Part shown: piece by piece, positions 1 through 8,078 of the stretch
Position numbering within the stretch: the first letter of the stretch is position 1
Layout of the letters: each line of letters starts with the position of its first letter
Source: Nocardia takedensis NBRC 100417
GTDB taxonomy: Bacteria; Actinomycetota; Actinomycetes; Mycobacteriales; Mycobacteriaceae
Length of the DNA: 64,000 nucleotides
Assembly (NCBI RefSeq): GCF_000308695.1
Contig: NZ_BAGG01000008.1
Location: 1-64,000 of the forward strand
Direction of reading: 5' to 3'
Program-made: the position numbers and the translations under genes
Notes under the pieces: generated by a model
What the model was told of the DNA's origin: nothing
Seen by the model: the letters and a program-made list of their open reading frames with translations, nothing else
Database searches by the model: none

Positions 1-35
1 AACGAGTCGCTGTGATCGGCGCTGGTCTCGGTCAT
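1..35 (-). CDS. N-terminal tip of a leftward gene (partial)
   Basis: An ATG on the minus strand at 35-33 opens a reading frame (M-T-E-T-S-A-D-H-S-D-S) that runs off the left edge. A purine-rich GGAGAG stretch lies about 10 bases upstream on the same strand. Only 11 residues are visible, so no function can be given. It would be divergent from the transporter operon to its right. Confidence 0.4.
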   Translation of the reverse strand, partial: MTETSADHSDS

Positions 36-396
36 CTCGTCTCTCTCTCCACGTGACCATGGGCCCGCGATCCCCGCTGTCGTCCGGTCGACACCGTCCG
101 GGCTCCTTGTTGTCGTCTCGACAGTAGTCAACGCGGCCCGCCCCTAGCGACCACTCGACCCGCCTCGAGGAGATCGCCCGAAAACCGGGCGTGTCGCCTC
201 GGCGTCCGGACGCGCCTCGGTCGCCGGTCGGTTTCCGTCGTGTTGCCCGCCGGAGAACTCGTGAGCAATACGGCGCGAGCGGATGACATCCCGGTCCCGG
301 GTGGTTAACCTCCGAGAAAGGAAACCGATCGAGTGCGCTCGGGGGTCACGGGGCGCACCCGGTTGCTCCGCTCCATGCCGAAATCGGGAGAGCGCG

Positions 397-2004
397 TTGA
401 TATTTCACAAAGCATCCGCGTTGACGGCGGCGGTTCTGCTCGCCGCGGGCCTCGGGCTGTCGGCCTGTTCGTCGGACGATTCCGTCGACGCGGGCGTCTT
501 CACGACCTACGCGGGCGAACCGCAGAATCCGCTGGTACCGACCAATACCAACGAGAACATGGGCGGTCGCGTGGTCGACCGTCTCTTCGCGGGACTGAAG
601 TACTACGACAACAAGGGCGAAGCCCACGACGAGGTGGCCGAGTCGATCAGCACCACCGATCGCAAGAACTATCGGATCGTTCTGAAGCCGGACTGGAAGT
701 TCACCGACGGTTCGCCCGTCACCGCGAAATCCTTCGTGGACGCGTGGAATTACGGCGCGTTGAGCACCAACGCCCAGTTGCAGAGCTACGTCTTCACCCC
801 CATCGTGGGATTCGACGAAGTGTCGGCCGCCAACCCTGCCGTGCAGACCATGTCGGGGCTGAAGGTCGTCGACGACCGCACGTTCACCGTCGAGTTGAAA
901 CAGCCCTCCATCGATTTCGAGACCGCGCTCGGGTACGCGCCGTTCTATCCGCTGCCCGAGGTCGCGTTCAAGGATATGAAGGCGTTCGGCGAGAACCCGA
1001 TCGGCAACGGCCCCTACGCTTTCGCCGCCGACGGCGCGTGGGAGCACAACGTCAAGATCGACCTGAAGGCCAACCCCGACTATCGCGGCGGCCGACCCGC
1101 GAAGAACGATGGCCTGCGGTTCGTGATGTACCAATCCCTCGACACGGCCTATTCGGATCTGCTCGCGGGCAATCTCGACACCCTCGACACCATTCCCGAC
1201 AGCGCCCTGACCACCTACCAGGCCGATCTCGGTGACCGCGCGATCCTCGCCGACACCGCCCAGAACCAGCACATCGGCGTCCAACCCACCGTCCCGCATT
1301 TCGGCGGGGAGGAAGGACTGCTGCGTCGCCGGGCGATCTCGATGGCGATCAACCGGGAACAGATCTCCCAGACCATCTTCAACGGCACCAGGACGCCCGC
1401 GCGTGATTTCACCGCGAGCACGCTGCCCGGATTCAACGGCAATCTGCCGGGCTCGGAAGTGCTGCGCTACAACCCGGACGAGGCCAAGCGACTGTGGGCC
1501 CAGGCCGACGCCATCGCACCCTGGTCGGGCCGCTACGAGATCGCCTACAACTCCGACGGCGGGCATCAGGCCTGGATCGAAGCGGTCGCCAACAGCGTCA
1601 AGAACACCCTCGGCATCGACGCGATCGGCGCGCCCTACCCGACCTTCAAGAACATCCGCGACCTGATCAATTCCGAGACCATCGGGAAATCGTTCCGCTA
1701 CGGCTGGCAGGGCGACTACCCGACCATGCTGCAATTCCTGACCTCCCAGTACTACAGCTACTCCGAGACCAACAACGTCGGATACGACAGTCCGGCCTTC
1801 GACCGACTGCTCGATGCCGCACTGGCCGCGCCCAGCCTCGAGGAATCGCATCGGATCGTCGGGGAGGCGCAGGCCCTGTTGCTGCGCGATATGGCCGATA
1901 TCCCGGTGCTGGATTATCGGGCCGCCGCGGGCCGCTCGGATCGGGTGACCAAGGCCGAACTGTCCTGGAACGGACTGTTCGACTTCGAGAACATCGAGAA
2001 GTAG
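397..2004 (+). CDS. Peptide ABC transporter substrate-binding lipoprotein (DppA/OppA family)
   Basis: Extracytoplasmic binding component of an oligopeptide importer, SBP_bac_5 family, about 535 residues, the usual size. From the TTG at 397 (GGGAG 7 bases upstream) the protein opens with a short lipoprotein signal: hydrophobic run TAAVLLAAGLGLSAC with lipobox LSAC, so it should be lipidated and anchored outside the membrane. A longer in-frame start at 283 would put an implausible 38-residue arginine-rich extension before the signal. It is the first gene of a four-gene operon with the permeases and ATPase. It occupies the position of M. tuberculosis DppA (Rv3666c). Substrate inferred from family: di- or oligopeptides, possibly other solutes. 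Confidence 0.9.
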   Translation: MIFHKASALTAAVLLAAGLGLSACSSDDSVDAGVFTTYAGEPQNPLVPTNTNENMGGRVVDRLFAGLKYYDNKGEAHDEVAESISTTDRKNYRIVLKPDWKFTDGSPVTAKSFVDAWNYGALSTNAQLQSYVFTPIVGFDEVSAANPAVQTMSGLKVVDDRTFTVELKQPSIDFETALGYAPFYPLPEVAFKDMKAFGENPIGNGPYAFAADGAWEHNVKIDLKANPDYRGGRPAKNDGLRFVMYQSLDTAYSDLLAGNLDTLDTIPDSALTTYQADLGDRAILADTAQNQHIGVQPTVPHFGGEEGLLRRRAISMAINREQISQTIFNGTRTPARDFTASTLPGFNGNLPGSEVLRYNPDEAKRLWAQADAIAPWSGRYEIAYNSDGGHQAWIEAVANSVKNTLGIDAIGAPYPTFKNIRDLINSETIGKSFRYGWQGDYPTMLQFLTSQYYSYSETNNVGYDSPAFDRLLDAALAAPSLEESHRIVGEAQALLLRDMADIPVLDYRAAAGRSDRVTKAELSWNGLFDFENIEK

Positions 2005-2024
2005 CCGCCGAGTCGGGAGGGCAT

Positions 2025-2951
2025 ATGGCCTGGTACGTCCTGCGGCGTCTGCTCCAGATGATCCCGGTCTTCCTCGGGGCGACGCTGCTCATCTACGCAC
2101 TGGTCTTCCTCGTCCCCGGCGATCCGATCGCCGCGTTGGCGGGCGACAAACCGATGACGCCCGCCGTGGAGGCGCAACTGCGGGCGCGCTACCACTTGGA
2201 CGAACCGTTCTTCGTGCAGTACCTGCTGTACCTGAAAGGGATTCTCACCTTCGATTTCGGTACCGCGTTCTCGGGGCGGCCGGTGAGCGAGGAATTGGCG
2301 CGCGCCTTTCCCGTCACCATCAAACTCTCGCTGCTCGCGGTCCTGATCGAGGGCGTCTTCGGTGTGTTCTTCGGCCTGGTGGCCGGACTGCGCAAGGGAC
2401 GGCTCTTCGATTCGACCCTGCTGGTCGTCAGCCTGGTCATCATCGCCGTGCCGGTCTTCGTCGTCGGCTTCCTCGCCCAATTCCTGTTGGGCGTGAAATG
2501 GGGGATCGCGCCGGTCACCGTCACCGGGAACGCGAGTCTGTCCGAACTGATCGTTCCCGCGTTCGTGCTCGGCTCGCTGTCGTTCGCCTACGTCCTGCGG
2601 TTGACGCGCAATTCGGTGGCCGAGAACATGTCCGCCGACTACGTGCGCACCGCCACCGCGAAAGGACTGAGCCGCAGGCGCGTGGTCACCGTCCACATCC
2701 TGCGCAATTCCATGATCCCGGTGGTCACCTTCCTCGGCGCGGACCTGGGCGCGTTGATCGGCGGCGCGATCGTCACCGAGGGCATCTTCAACATTCCCGG
2801 CGTCGGCGGCACGCTGTTCCAGGCCATCAAACGCGGGGAACCGCCGACGGTGGTCTCCTTCGTCACCGTGCTGGTGGTGATCTTCCTGGTCGCGAACCTG
2901 GTCGTCGACCTGCTCTACGCCGCACTCGACCCGAGGATTCGCTATGCCTGA
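2025..2951 (+). CDS. Peptide ABC transporter permease, DppB/OppB type
   Basis: Integral-membrane subunit of the importer, 308 residues. The N-terminus (AWYVLRRLLQMIPVFLGATL) is the standard first helix of DppB-type permeases, followed by VFLVPGDP typical of the family. Several hydrophobic segments follow, and the conserved coupling region (EGIFNIPGVGG near residue 255) contacts the ATPase. The start at 2025 has GGGAGGG 7-13 bases upstream. It lies 20 bases after the binding protein and overlaps the next permease by 8 bases, so it is cotranscribed and probably translationally coupled. Confidence 0.93.
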   Translation: MAWYVLRRLLQMIPVFLGATLLIYALVFLVPGDPIAALAGDKPMTPAVEAQLRARYHLDEPFFVQYLLYLKGILTFDFGTAFSGRPVSEELARAFPVTIKLSLLAVLIEGVFGVFFGLVAGLRKGRLFDSTLLVVSLVIIAVPVFVVGFLAQFLLGVKWGIAPVTVTGNASLSELIVPAFVLGSLSFAYVLRLTRNSVAENMSADYVRTATAKGLSRRRVVTVHILRNSMIPVVTFLGADLGALIGGAIVTEGIFNIPGVGGTLFQAIKRGEPPTVVSFVTVLVVIFLVANLVVDLLYAALDPRIRYA

Positions 2952-3897
2952 ACTCGGCGAGGAGCCGCGCCCGCGTCAGGAGCATTTCGTCGCCCCGCCG
3001 GAGGAGGTGGCGGTTTTGGCGACCGACCGCGTCGTGGACACCGGCGCGCCCACGTCGCTGTGGCGGGAGGCGTGGCTGCGCCTGCGCCGCAACCCGATCT
3101 TCGTCGTCGCGGCGCTGCTGATCCTGGTCGTGTTCGCCGTGGTGCTGTGGCCCGGATTGTTCACCGACCTCGACCCGCGCTACTGCCACGGCGATTTCAG
3201 CATGGACCCGCGCGGTCCCGGACACCCCTTCGGGTTCGACAAACAGGGCTGTGACATCTACGCGCGCACCGTCCACGGCGCGCGCGCCTCGGTGCTGTGC
3301 GGACTCGGCGCGGCGACGCTGTTCCTGGTCATCGGCGGCACACTCGGCGCGGTGGCCGGGTTCTACGGCGGCATCCTGGACTCCGTCGTCTCCCGCGTCG
3401 CGGAGATCTTCTTCGCCGTCCCGCTCATGCTCGCCGCGATCGTGCTCATGCAACTGCTCGACCAGCGCACGATCTGGACCGTCGTGCTGATCCTGGCCTC
3501 CTTCACCTGGCCGCAGGCCGCGCGCATCGCCCGCGCGGCCGTGATCGAGGCCAAGAACAGCGAATATGTCACCGCCGCGACGGCACTGGGCGTCTCCCGG
3601 TTCCGCGTCCTGCTGCGGCACGTCCTGCCCAACGCGGCCGGACCGCTGATCGTGGTGACCACCATCTGGCTCGGCGCGTTCATCGTCACCGAGGCGACGC
3701 TGTCCTACCTCGGCGTCGGCCTGCCGCGCACGATCGTCTCCTGGGGTTCCGACATCAGCACCAACCAGGTCCAATTGCGCGGCGGCTCACCGATCCTGTT
3801 CTACCCGGCCGCCGCGCTGGCCCTGACCGTGTTCGGCTTCATCCTGCTCGGCGACGCCCTGCGCGACGCGCTCGACCCGAAGGCGAGGAAGCGGTGA
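2944..3897 (+). CDS. Peptide ABC transporter permease, DppC/OppC type
   Basis: Second membrane subunit, 317 residues. It begins with a roughly 45-residue cytoplasmic segment, then a first helix (FVVAALLILVVFAVVLWPGL), a short extracytoplasmic loop with HPFGFDKQGCD, which resembles the HxLGTDxxGRD motif of DppC proteins, and more helices with the EAA-like coupling loop (EYVTAATALGVSRFRVLLRH). The start codon lies within the end of the DppB-type gene and the stop overlaps the GTG of the ATPase gene, so the operon is tightly coupled. Confidence 0.93.
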   Translation: MPELGEEPRPRQEHFVAPPEEVAVLATDRVVDTGAPTSLWREAWLRLRRNPIFVVAALLILVVFAVVLWPGLFTDLDPRYCHGDFSMDPRGPGHPFGFDKQGCDIYARTVHGARASVLCGLGAATLFLVIGGTLGAVAGFYGGILDSVVSRVAEIFFAVPLMLAAIVLMQLLDQRTIWTVVLILASFTWPQAARIARAAVIEAKNSEYVTAATALGVSRFRVLLRHVLPNAAGPLIVVTTIWLGAFIVTEATLSYLGVGLPRTIVSWGSDISTNQVQLRGGSPILFYPAAALALTVFGFILLGDALRDALDPKARKR

Positions 3898-5570
3898 CCC
3901 AGCGCCCCCTGCTCGAGATCGACGACCTCACCGTGTGTTTCGGTTCCGGAGCCGACCGGGTGCCCGCGGTGCGCGGCGTCGGGCTCACCGTCTATCCCGG
4001 CCAGACCGTCGCGATCGTGGGGGAGTCCGGGTCCGGCAAGACCACCACCGCCCACGCGATCATCGACCTGCTGCCCGCGGGCGGCGCGGTCACCGGCGGG
4101 TCCATCCGCTTCGACGGCCGCGACCTCACCGAGGTCACCGCCAAGGAGATGGTCTCGGTACGCGGCCGGGAGATCGGACTCGTCCCGCAGGACCCGATGT
4201 CGAACCTGAACCCGGTGTGGAAGATCGGGTTCCAGATCACCGAGGCGCTGCGCGCGCACGGCATCGCCACCGGCCGCGCGGCCCGGCAGCGCGCGGTGGA
4301 ACTGCTGGTCGAGGCCGGAATGCCGGACGCGGAACGCCGCGTCGACCAGTACCCGCACGAATTCTCCGGCGGGATGCGCCAGCGCGCGCTCATCGCCATC
4401 GGCCTGGCCTGCCGTCCGCGCCTGCTCATCGCCGACGAACCCACCTCGGCGCTCGACGTCACCGTGCAACGGCAGATCCTCGACCACCTCGACGGCCTGA
4501 CCACCGACCTCGGCACCGCCGTCCTGCTCATCACCCACGATCTCGGGTTGGCCGCCGAACGGGCCGAACACGTCGTGGTCATGTACCGGGGGCAGGTCGT
4601 GGAATCCGGTCCGGCGCGCGAGATCCTGCGCGACCCGCGCCATGCCTACACGCGCAAACTCGTGGGCTCGGCCCCGTCGCTGGCCTCGCAGCGCATGTCC
4701 GCGGTGCGCGAACGGATCACGGTGCGCGAGCGGGCCGTCCGGGTGGCCGAAGCGGAGGCGGTGTCCGATGCCGATGCCGACGTGCTCGTCGCCCGGAATC
4801 TGACCAAGGTGTTTCGCATCCGAGGCAGCGTCCCGTGGAAGTCCACCGACTTCACCGCCGTCGACGACGTCTCCTTCCGACTGCGCCGCGGCACCACCAC
4901 CGCGATCGTCGGCGAGTCCGGCTCCGGGAAGTCCACCGTCGCGCGGATGCTGCTCGGGCTGCTCGAGCCCACCTCGGGGTCGGCCGAATTCGACGGGCGC
5001 GCGATCGCGAGCCTGGATCGCAAGGGCACGTTGGGTTTTCGTCGTCGCGTGCAACCGGTGTTCCAGGACCCTTACGGATCGCTGGACCCGCTGTATTCGA
5101 TCTACCGGACCATCGAGGAACCGCTGCGCACCCACGGCATCGGCAACGCCGAGCAGCGCCGCGCCACCGTGGCCGACCTGTTGGAGAAGGTGTCGCTGCC
5201 CGCCTCGGTGATGCGCCGCTATCCGCACGAACTGTCCGGCGGCCAGCGGCAGCGGGTAGCGGTCGCACGCGCTCTGGCCCTCGCGCCCGAGGTCGTGATC
5301 TGCGACGAAGCCGTCTCCGCGCTCGACGTGCTGGTCCAGGCCCAGATCCTGACCCTGCTCAATGACTTGCAGGCCGAACTCGGGCTGTCCTACGTCTTCA
5401 TCTCCCACGATCTCGCCGTCGTCCGGCAGATCGCCGACGACGTGCTGGTCATGCAGTCGGGGCGGGTCGTGGAGGCCGCGAGCACCGCCGAGGTCTTCGA
5501 CTCCCCGCGCGAGGACTACACCCGGCGACTGCTCGACGCGATCCCCGGGCGCGACCTGTCGCGGAGTTGA
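3894..5570 (+). CDS. Fused duplicated ABC transporter ATPase (DppD-DppF / OppD-OppF type)
   Basis: Energy-coupling subunit of the peptide importer, 558 residues with two complete ATPase domains in one chain. The first domain has Walker A GESGSGKTT (about residue 43), signature FSGGMRQR and Walker B LLIADEPTSALD. The second has GESGSGKST, signature LSGGQRQR and Walker B-like VVICDEAVSALD. In the second Walker B the usual P of DEP is A. Fusion of the two ATPases is common in actinobacterial Dpp systems (compare Rv3663c). The GTG at 3894 overlaps the permease stop by 4 bases. Confidence 0.93.
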   Translation: MTQRPLLEIDDLTVCFGSGADRVPAVRGVGLTVYPGQTVAIVGESGSGKTTTAHAIIDLLPAGGAVTGGSIRFDGRDLTEVTAKEMVSVRGREIGLVPQDPMSNLNPVWKIGFQITEALRAHGIATGRAARQRAVELLVEAGMPDAERRVDQYPHEFSGGMRQRALIAIGLACRPRLLIADEPTSALDVTVQRQILDHLDGLTTDLGTAVLLITHDLGLAAERAEHVVVMYRGQVVESGPAREILRDPRHAYTRKLVGSAPSLASQRMSAVRERITVRERAVRVAEAEAVSDADADVLVARNLTKVFRIRGSVPWKSTDFTAVDDVSFRLRRGTTTAIVGESGSGKSTVARMLLGLLEPTSGSAEFDGRAIASLDRKGTLGFRRRVQPVFQDPYGSLDPLYSIYRTIEEPLRTHGIGNAEQRRATVADLLEKVSLPASVMRRYPHELSGGQRQRVAVARALALAPEVVICDEAVSALDVLVQAQILTLLNDLQAELGLSYVFISHDLAVVRQIADDVLVMQSGRVVEAASTAEVFDSPREDYTRRLLDAIPGRDLSRS

Positions 5571-5584
5571 CCTCGCGCGGCGGC

Positions 5585-5590
5585 TAGCCT
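5585..5590 (+). promoter_or_regulatory. -10 element of a probable leaderless promoter
   Basis: TAGCCT fits the actinobacterial TANNNT -10 consensus and lies 8 bases before the GTG at 5599. That spacing places transcription start at or next to the start codon, as in leaderless mycobacterial mRNAs. No Shine-Dalgarno is visible. Confidence 0.45.
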
Positions 5591-5598
5591 CGTATCCC

Positions 5599-6345
5599 GT
5601 GACCGACCCGCTGCAACCCCTGGTCGACCTGCCCGGCGTCCGTGACGCCGCCGACCGCGCCCGCGACGCGCTGGCCGCCGTGCACCGGCACAAGGCCAAC
5701 CGGCGCGGGTGGCCGACCACCGCCGCCGAGGCCGCGGTGCGGGCCGCGCGCTCCTCGGCCGCCATCGACGGCGGCAGCACCGACATCCCCGCCGACGGAC
5801 GGGTCGAGGACCCGCTTCTGGCCGGGTCGCTGCGGGTGGGTCAAGCGCTCGATGGCGACGCCCTGCGCAACCTCGTCGCGGTGTGGCAGCGCGCGCCCTT
5901 GCAGGCGTTGGCCCGGTTGCACCTGCTCGCCGCCGCCGACCTCGTCACCGACGAACAACTGCTGGGCAGGCCGCGCGCCGACGCCGGAGTCTCGCAACGG
6001 CTGGATCTGCTGGCCCAGACCGTGCTGGCCAGTACGGCGCCCGCGCCGGTCGTAGCGGCCGTCGTGCACGGTGAACTGTTGGCGCTGCGCCCGTTCGGCG
6101 CCGGTGACGGCATCGTCGCGCGGGCGGCCTCGCGCCTGGTCACGGTGGCCAGCGGACTCGACCCGCACTCGCTGGGCGTGCCCGAGGTGTTCTGGCTGCG
6201 CAGGCGTCAGGCGTACCTGGACGCGGCCGCGGGCTTCGCCACGGGGGACGCCGACGCGGTGGGGGGCTGGACGATCCTGTGCTGCGGGGCGCTCGAGGAC
6301 GGGGCGCGGGAGGCGACCTCCATCGCCGACTCCGCCACCGGTTAG
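5599..6345 (+). CDS. Degenerate Fic-like protein (Rv3662c-type)
   Basis: Protein of 248 residues in the position of Rv3662c of M. tuberculosis. Near residue 170-185 it carries RPFGAGDGIVAR, which lines up with the Fic motif HPFxxGNGRxxR. The catalytic histidine is replaced by arginine, N by D and the first arginine by isoleucine, so AMP transfer activity is unlikely as seen. An all-helical protein is expected. It starts right after the transporter operon but appears to have its own leaderless promoter. Function is unknown; the Fic assignment rests on this motif alone. Confidence 0.75.
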   Translation: MTDPLQPLVDLPGVRDAADRARDALAAVHRHKANRRGWPTTAAEAAVRAARSSAAIDGGSTDIPADGRVEDPLLAGSLRVGQALDGDALRNLVAVWQRAPLQALARLHLLAAADLVTDEQLLGRPRADAGVSQRLDLLAQTVLASTAPAPVVAAVVHGELLALRPFGAGDGIVARAASRLVTVASGLDPHSLGVPEVFWLRRRQAYLDAAAGFATGDADAVGGWTILCCGALEDGAREATSIADSATG

Positions 6346-6361
6346 GGCCCGGACACATCGA

Positions 6362-6399
6362 AGCGGGCGGCGTTGTCGTCGACGACCTCACCGCCCGCT
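6362..6399. terminator. Long hairpin between convergent transcripts
   Basis: AGCGGGCGG (6362-6370) pairs perfectly with CCGCCCGCT (6391-6399). The loop contains a nested self-complementary GTCGTCGACGAC. It lies 17 bases after the stop of the Fic-like gene and at the expected 3' end of the minus-strand RNA described next, so it can serve both directions. There is no U-tract, as is common in this group. Confidence 0.6.
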
Positions 6400-6655
6400 A
6401 GCACGGATCACCCGGTTACCAAGCGTGCTGTGTGGGTTGTGGTTCTCGGCCTCGGCGATTCTCCGAACTCCGCCGGTTGCTCCCCGCAACCTGTGCGAGG
6501 CTCTCGCCGCCGGAACTCGGATCTCGCAGGCCCACAACGCTTCTGCCCTTGTCGCGGCGTGCTCCGCGTGGGTGCCTGGTGTCCGTGCTGGGAAGGGTGG
6601 GTCGGGAGACGAAACCTTCTCTTCCGGTCTTGCCCTGGCCTTCCGTCCTTCCGTA
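6362..6655 (-). ncRNA. Candidate Ms1 / MTS2823-type small RNA (RNA polymerase-binding)
   Basis: The 470-base gap between the convergent Fic-like gene and HAD phosphatase gene holds no credible protein gene. The same gap in M. tuberculosis (Rv3661 to Rv3662c) encodes MTS2823, the homologue of M. smegmatis Ms1, an abundant stationary-phase RNA of about 300 nt that binds the RNA polymerase core. Here a minus-strand promoter (TTGAAG, 17 bases, TAGAAA) predicts a start near 6655, and a strong hairpin at 6399-6362 predicts an end, giving about 290 nt in the same orientation relative to the phosphatase gene. Identity rests on position, strand, length and promoter, not on sequence alignment. Confidence 0.6.
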
Positions 6656-6661
6656 GCTACC

Positions 6662-6690
6662 TTTCTACACTGTGACGGGCCTCACTTCAA
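6662..6690 (-). promoter_or_regulatory. Promoter for the minus-strand RNA with overlapping CRP-like palindrome
   Basis: On the minus strand, TTGAAG (6690-6685) and TAGAAA (6667-6662) are separated by exactly 17 bases. The spacer and -35 are overlapped by TGTGA-N6-TCACT at 6671-6686, which is close to the CRP/GlxR consensus TGTGA-N6-TCACA. A cAMP-responsive regulator bound here would occlude the promoter, so repression is the likelier effect. This is inference from the motif. Confidence 0.5.
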
Positions 6691-6814
6691 CCCCTGGTCA
6701 GACCCGGAAAACACGGCGTGTCCATCGGTGTTTCGTGGTTCAATGCCCGCGCGCGCAAAATTCTCCGGGAGGCCGGCTACCGTAGGGCATCCGAGGTCTC
6801 GCGGCGGCTGTCCC

Positions 6815-7690
6815 TCAACGCCTTCCGCGCAACAGTCGGTAGGTCAGCGCACCCGCCAGGATTGCGCTCACGCCCAGCGCGGCCGTCGCCGCCACCGTCG
6901 TCGTCGAGGGAGCCTGGAACCGCGACCACAGCGACACCGGGTTGGAGAACGTGAGGACGGGCCACCCCCGTGCCGTCGCCTCGCGGCGCAACCCCCGGTC
7001 CGGATTCACCGCCGTCGGATGCCCCACCGCGCTCAGCATCGGCACGTCGGTCACCGAGTCGGAGTAGGCGTAGCAGCGCGAGAGGTCGTAACCCTCACTG
7101 GCCGCCAGCTTTTCGATCGCGGTGACCTTGCCTTCGCCGTAGCAGTAGAACTCGACTCCGCCGGTGTACTTGCCGTCGCGCACCACCATGCGCGTGGCCG
7201 CCGTGTGGGCCGCGCCCAGCGCCTCGGCGATCGGCCCGACGATCTCCTCGCCCGAGGCCGAGACGATCACGACGTCGTGGCCGCGGATGCGATGATCGGC
7301 GATCAGATCCGCGGCCTCCGCGTAGATCAGCGGGTCGACCAATTCGTGCAAGGTCTCGGCCACAATGGATTTCACCTGCTCGACGTCCCACCCCGCGCAC
7401 AGGTTCGTCAGGTTGGCGCGCATGCGCTCCATCTGGTCGTGGTCGGCCCCGGAGAGCATGTAGAGGAAGTGCGCGTAACTGCTCTCCAGCACCGCGCGGC
7501 GATTGATGAGGCCCTGCGCGAAGAAGGGCTTGCTGAACACGTAGGCGCTCGATTTCGCGATCACCGTCTTGTCCAGGTCGAAGAACGCGGCGACGCGTGC
7601 GCCCTCGCGCGGCCCGCCGTCGAAGCTGTCCCGCGCGGTGATCCGCGCGGTCCGTTCCGGTGCCGTTTCGTGGTCGCCCTCACCCGTCAC
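6815..7690 (-). CDS. HAD-superfamily SerB-like phosphatase with C-terminal membrane anchor (Rv3661-type)
   Basis: Haloacid-dehalogenase hydrolase of 291 residues, HAD-IB (phosphoserine-phosphatase-like) class. It shows motif I FFDLDKTVI (nucleophile and acid Asp), motif II VSASGEE, and motif IV DSVTDVPML. Residues about 262-285 (TVAATAALGVSAILAGALTY) form a probable membrane helix, followed by a basic tail. The GTG at 7690 has a TATCCT -10 element 7 bases upstream (7703-7698), so a leaderless transcript is likely. The substrate is unknown; the SerB name often given to this family is not proof of phosphoserine activity. Confidence 0.88.
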   Translation of the reverse strand: MTGEGDHETAPERTARITARDSFDGGPREGARVAAFFDLDKTVIAKSSAYVFSKPFFAQGLINRRAVLESSYAHFLYMLSGADHDQMERMRANLTNLCAGWDVEQVKSIVAETLHELVDPLIYAEAADLIADHRIRGHDVVIVSASGEEIVGPIAEALGAAHTAATRMVVRDGKYTGGVEFYCYGEGKVTAIEKLAASEGYDLSRCYAYSDSVTDVPMLSAVGHPTAVNPDRGLRREATARGWPVLTFSNPVSLWSRFQAPSTTTVAATAALGVSAILAGALTYRLLRGRR

Positions 7691-7857
7691 GCGTCCAAGG
7701 ATAGGCGGTCGCGGCCCACCCGCTCGCCGCACGCGCGACGGGCCCGGATCGCCGGGTTCCACAGCCGGCTCCCAGGAGTTTGCCGGCGAGACGCCGGGCC
7801 GGTGGCGACGACAAACTCCTCCCGCGACAGACTTGCGTTGTGGGCGGGAGATGGGTG

Positions 7858-7863
7858 TAGTAT
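7858..7863 (+). promoter_or_regulatory. -10 element for the 6C RNA
   Basis: TAGTAT matches TANNNT and sits about 7 bases before the predicted 5' end of the small RNA. A TTGCGT at 7833-7838 could act as -35 but the 19-base spacing is long. Confidence 0.5.
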
Positions 7864-7869
7864 TGCTGG

Positions 7870-7965
7870 CACCTGGACATAGTCCAGGCGCGTTCAGCCC
7901 GACCCCCCGGGGCTGAACCCGACGGCCCCAGCCTCCTCCCCCCCCGGCTGGGGCCGTCCTCTATT
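7870..7965 (+). ncRNA. 6C RNA (B11-type small regulatory RNA)
   Basis: A run of about 95 bases folds into consecutive hairpins: CCTGGAC-ATA-GTCCAGG at the 5' end, then GTTCAGCCC paired with GGGCTGAAC around a C-rich loop, then ACGGCCCCAGCC paired with GGCTGGGGCCGT around a loop with eight consecutive C. Two stems with cytosine-rich loops are the hallmark of the 6C family. In M. tuberculosis its member B11 lies between Rv3660c and Rv3661 in the same orientation as Rv3660c, which is exactly the arrangement here (ssd gene to the right, HAD gene divergent). In mycobacteria 6C/B11 is thought to regulate growth and replication genes through its C-rich loops. Confidence 0.85.
7922..7965 (+). terminator. 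Intrinsic terminator of the 6C RNA
   Basis: Twelve-base-pair perfect stem (7922-7933 with 7946-7957) followed by TCCTCTATTT. It doubles as the second C-loop hairpin of the RNA. Confidence 0.75.
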
Positions 7966-7999
7966 TCGAAGACTTCCGGGCCCGTTCTCCGGTCCTGAT

Positions 8000-8026
8000 T
8001 CATCCACACCCCGCGAGTTATCCACA
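8000..8026 (+). promoter_or_regulatory. Two DnaA-box-like sites upstream of the ssd gene
   Basis: TTATCCACA at 8018-8026 is a perfect DnaA box (TTATNCACA). TCATCCACA at 8000-8008 differs by one base and is in the same orientation 18 bases away. They lie 53-79 bases before the ATG of the MinD/Ssd-like gene. Possible DnaA control of that gene is inference. Confidence 0.4.
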
Positions 8027-8078
8027 TTCGGCATATCGGCCCTGTCGCCGTCTCTCGCGGTCGATCAGGCTGACCTGC

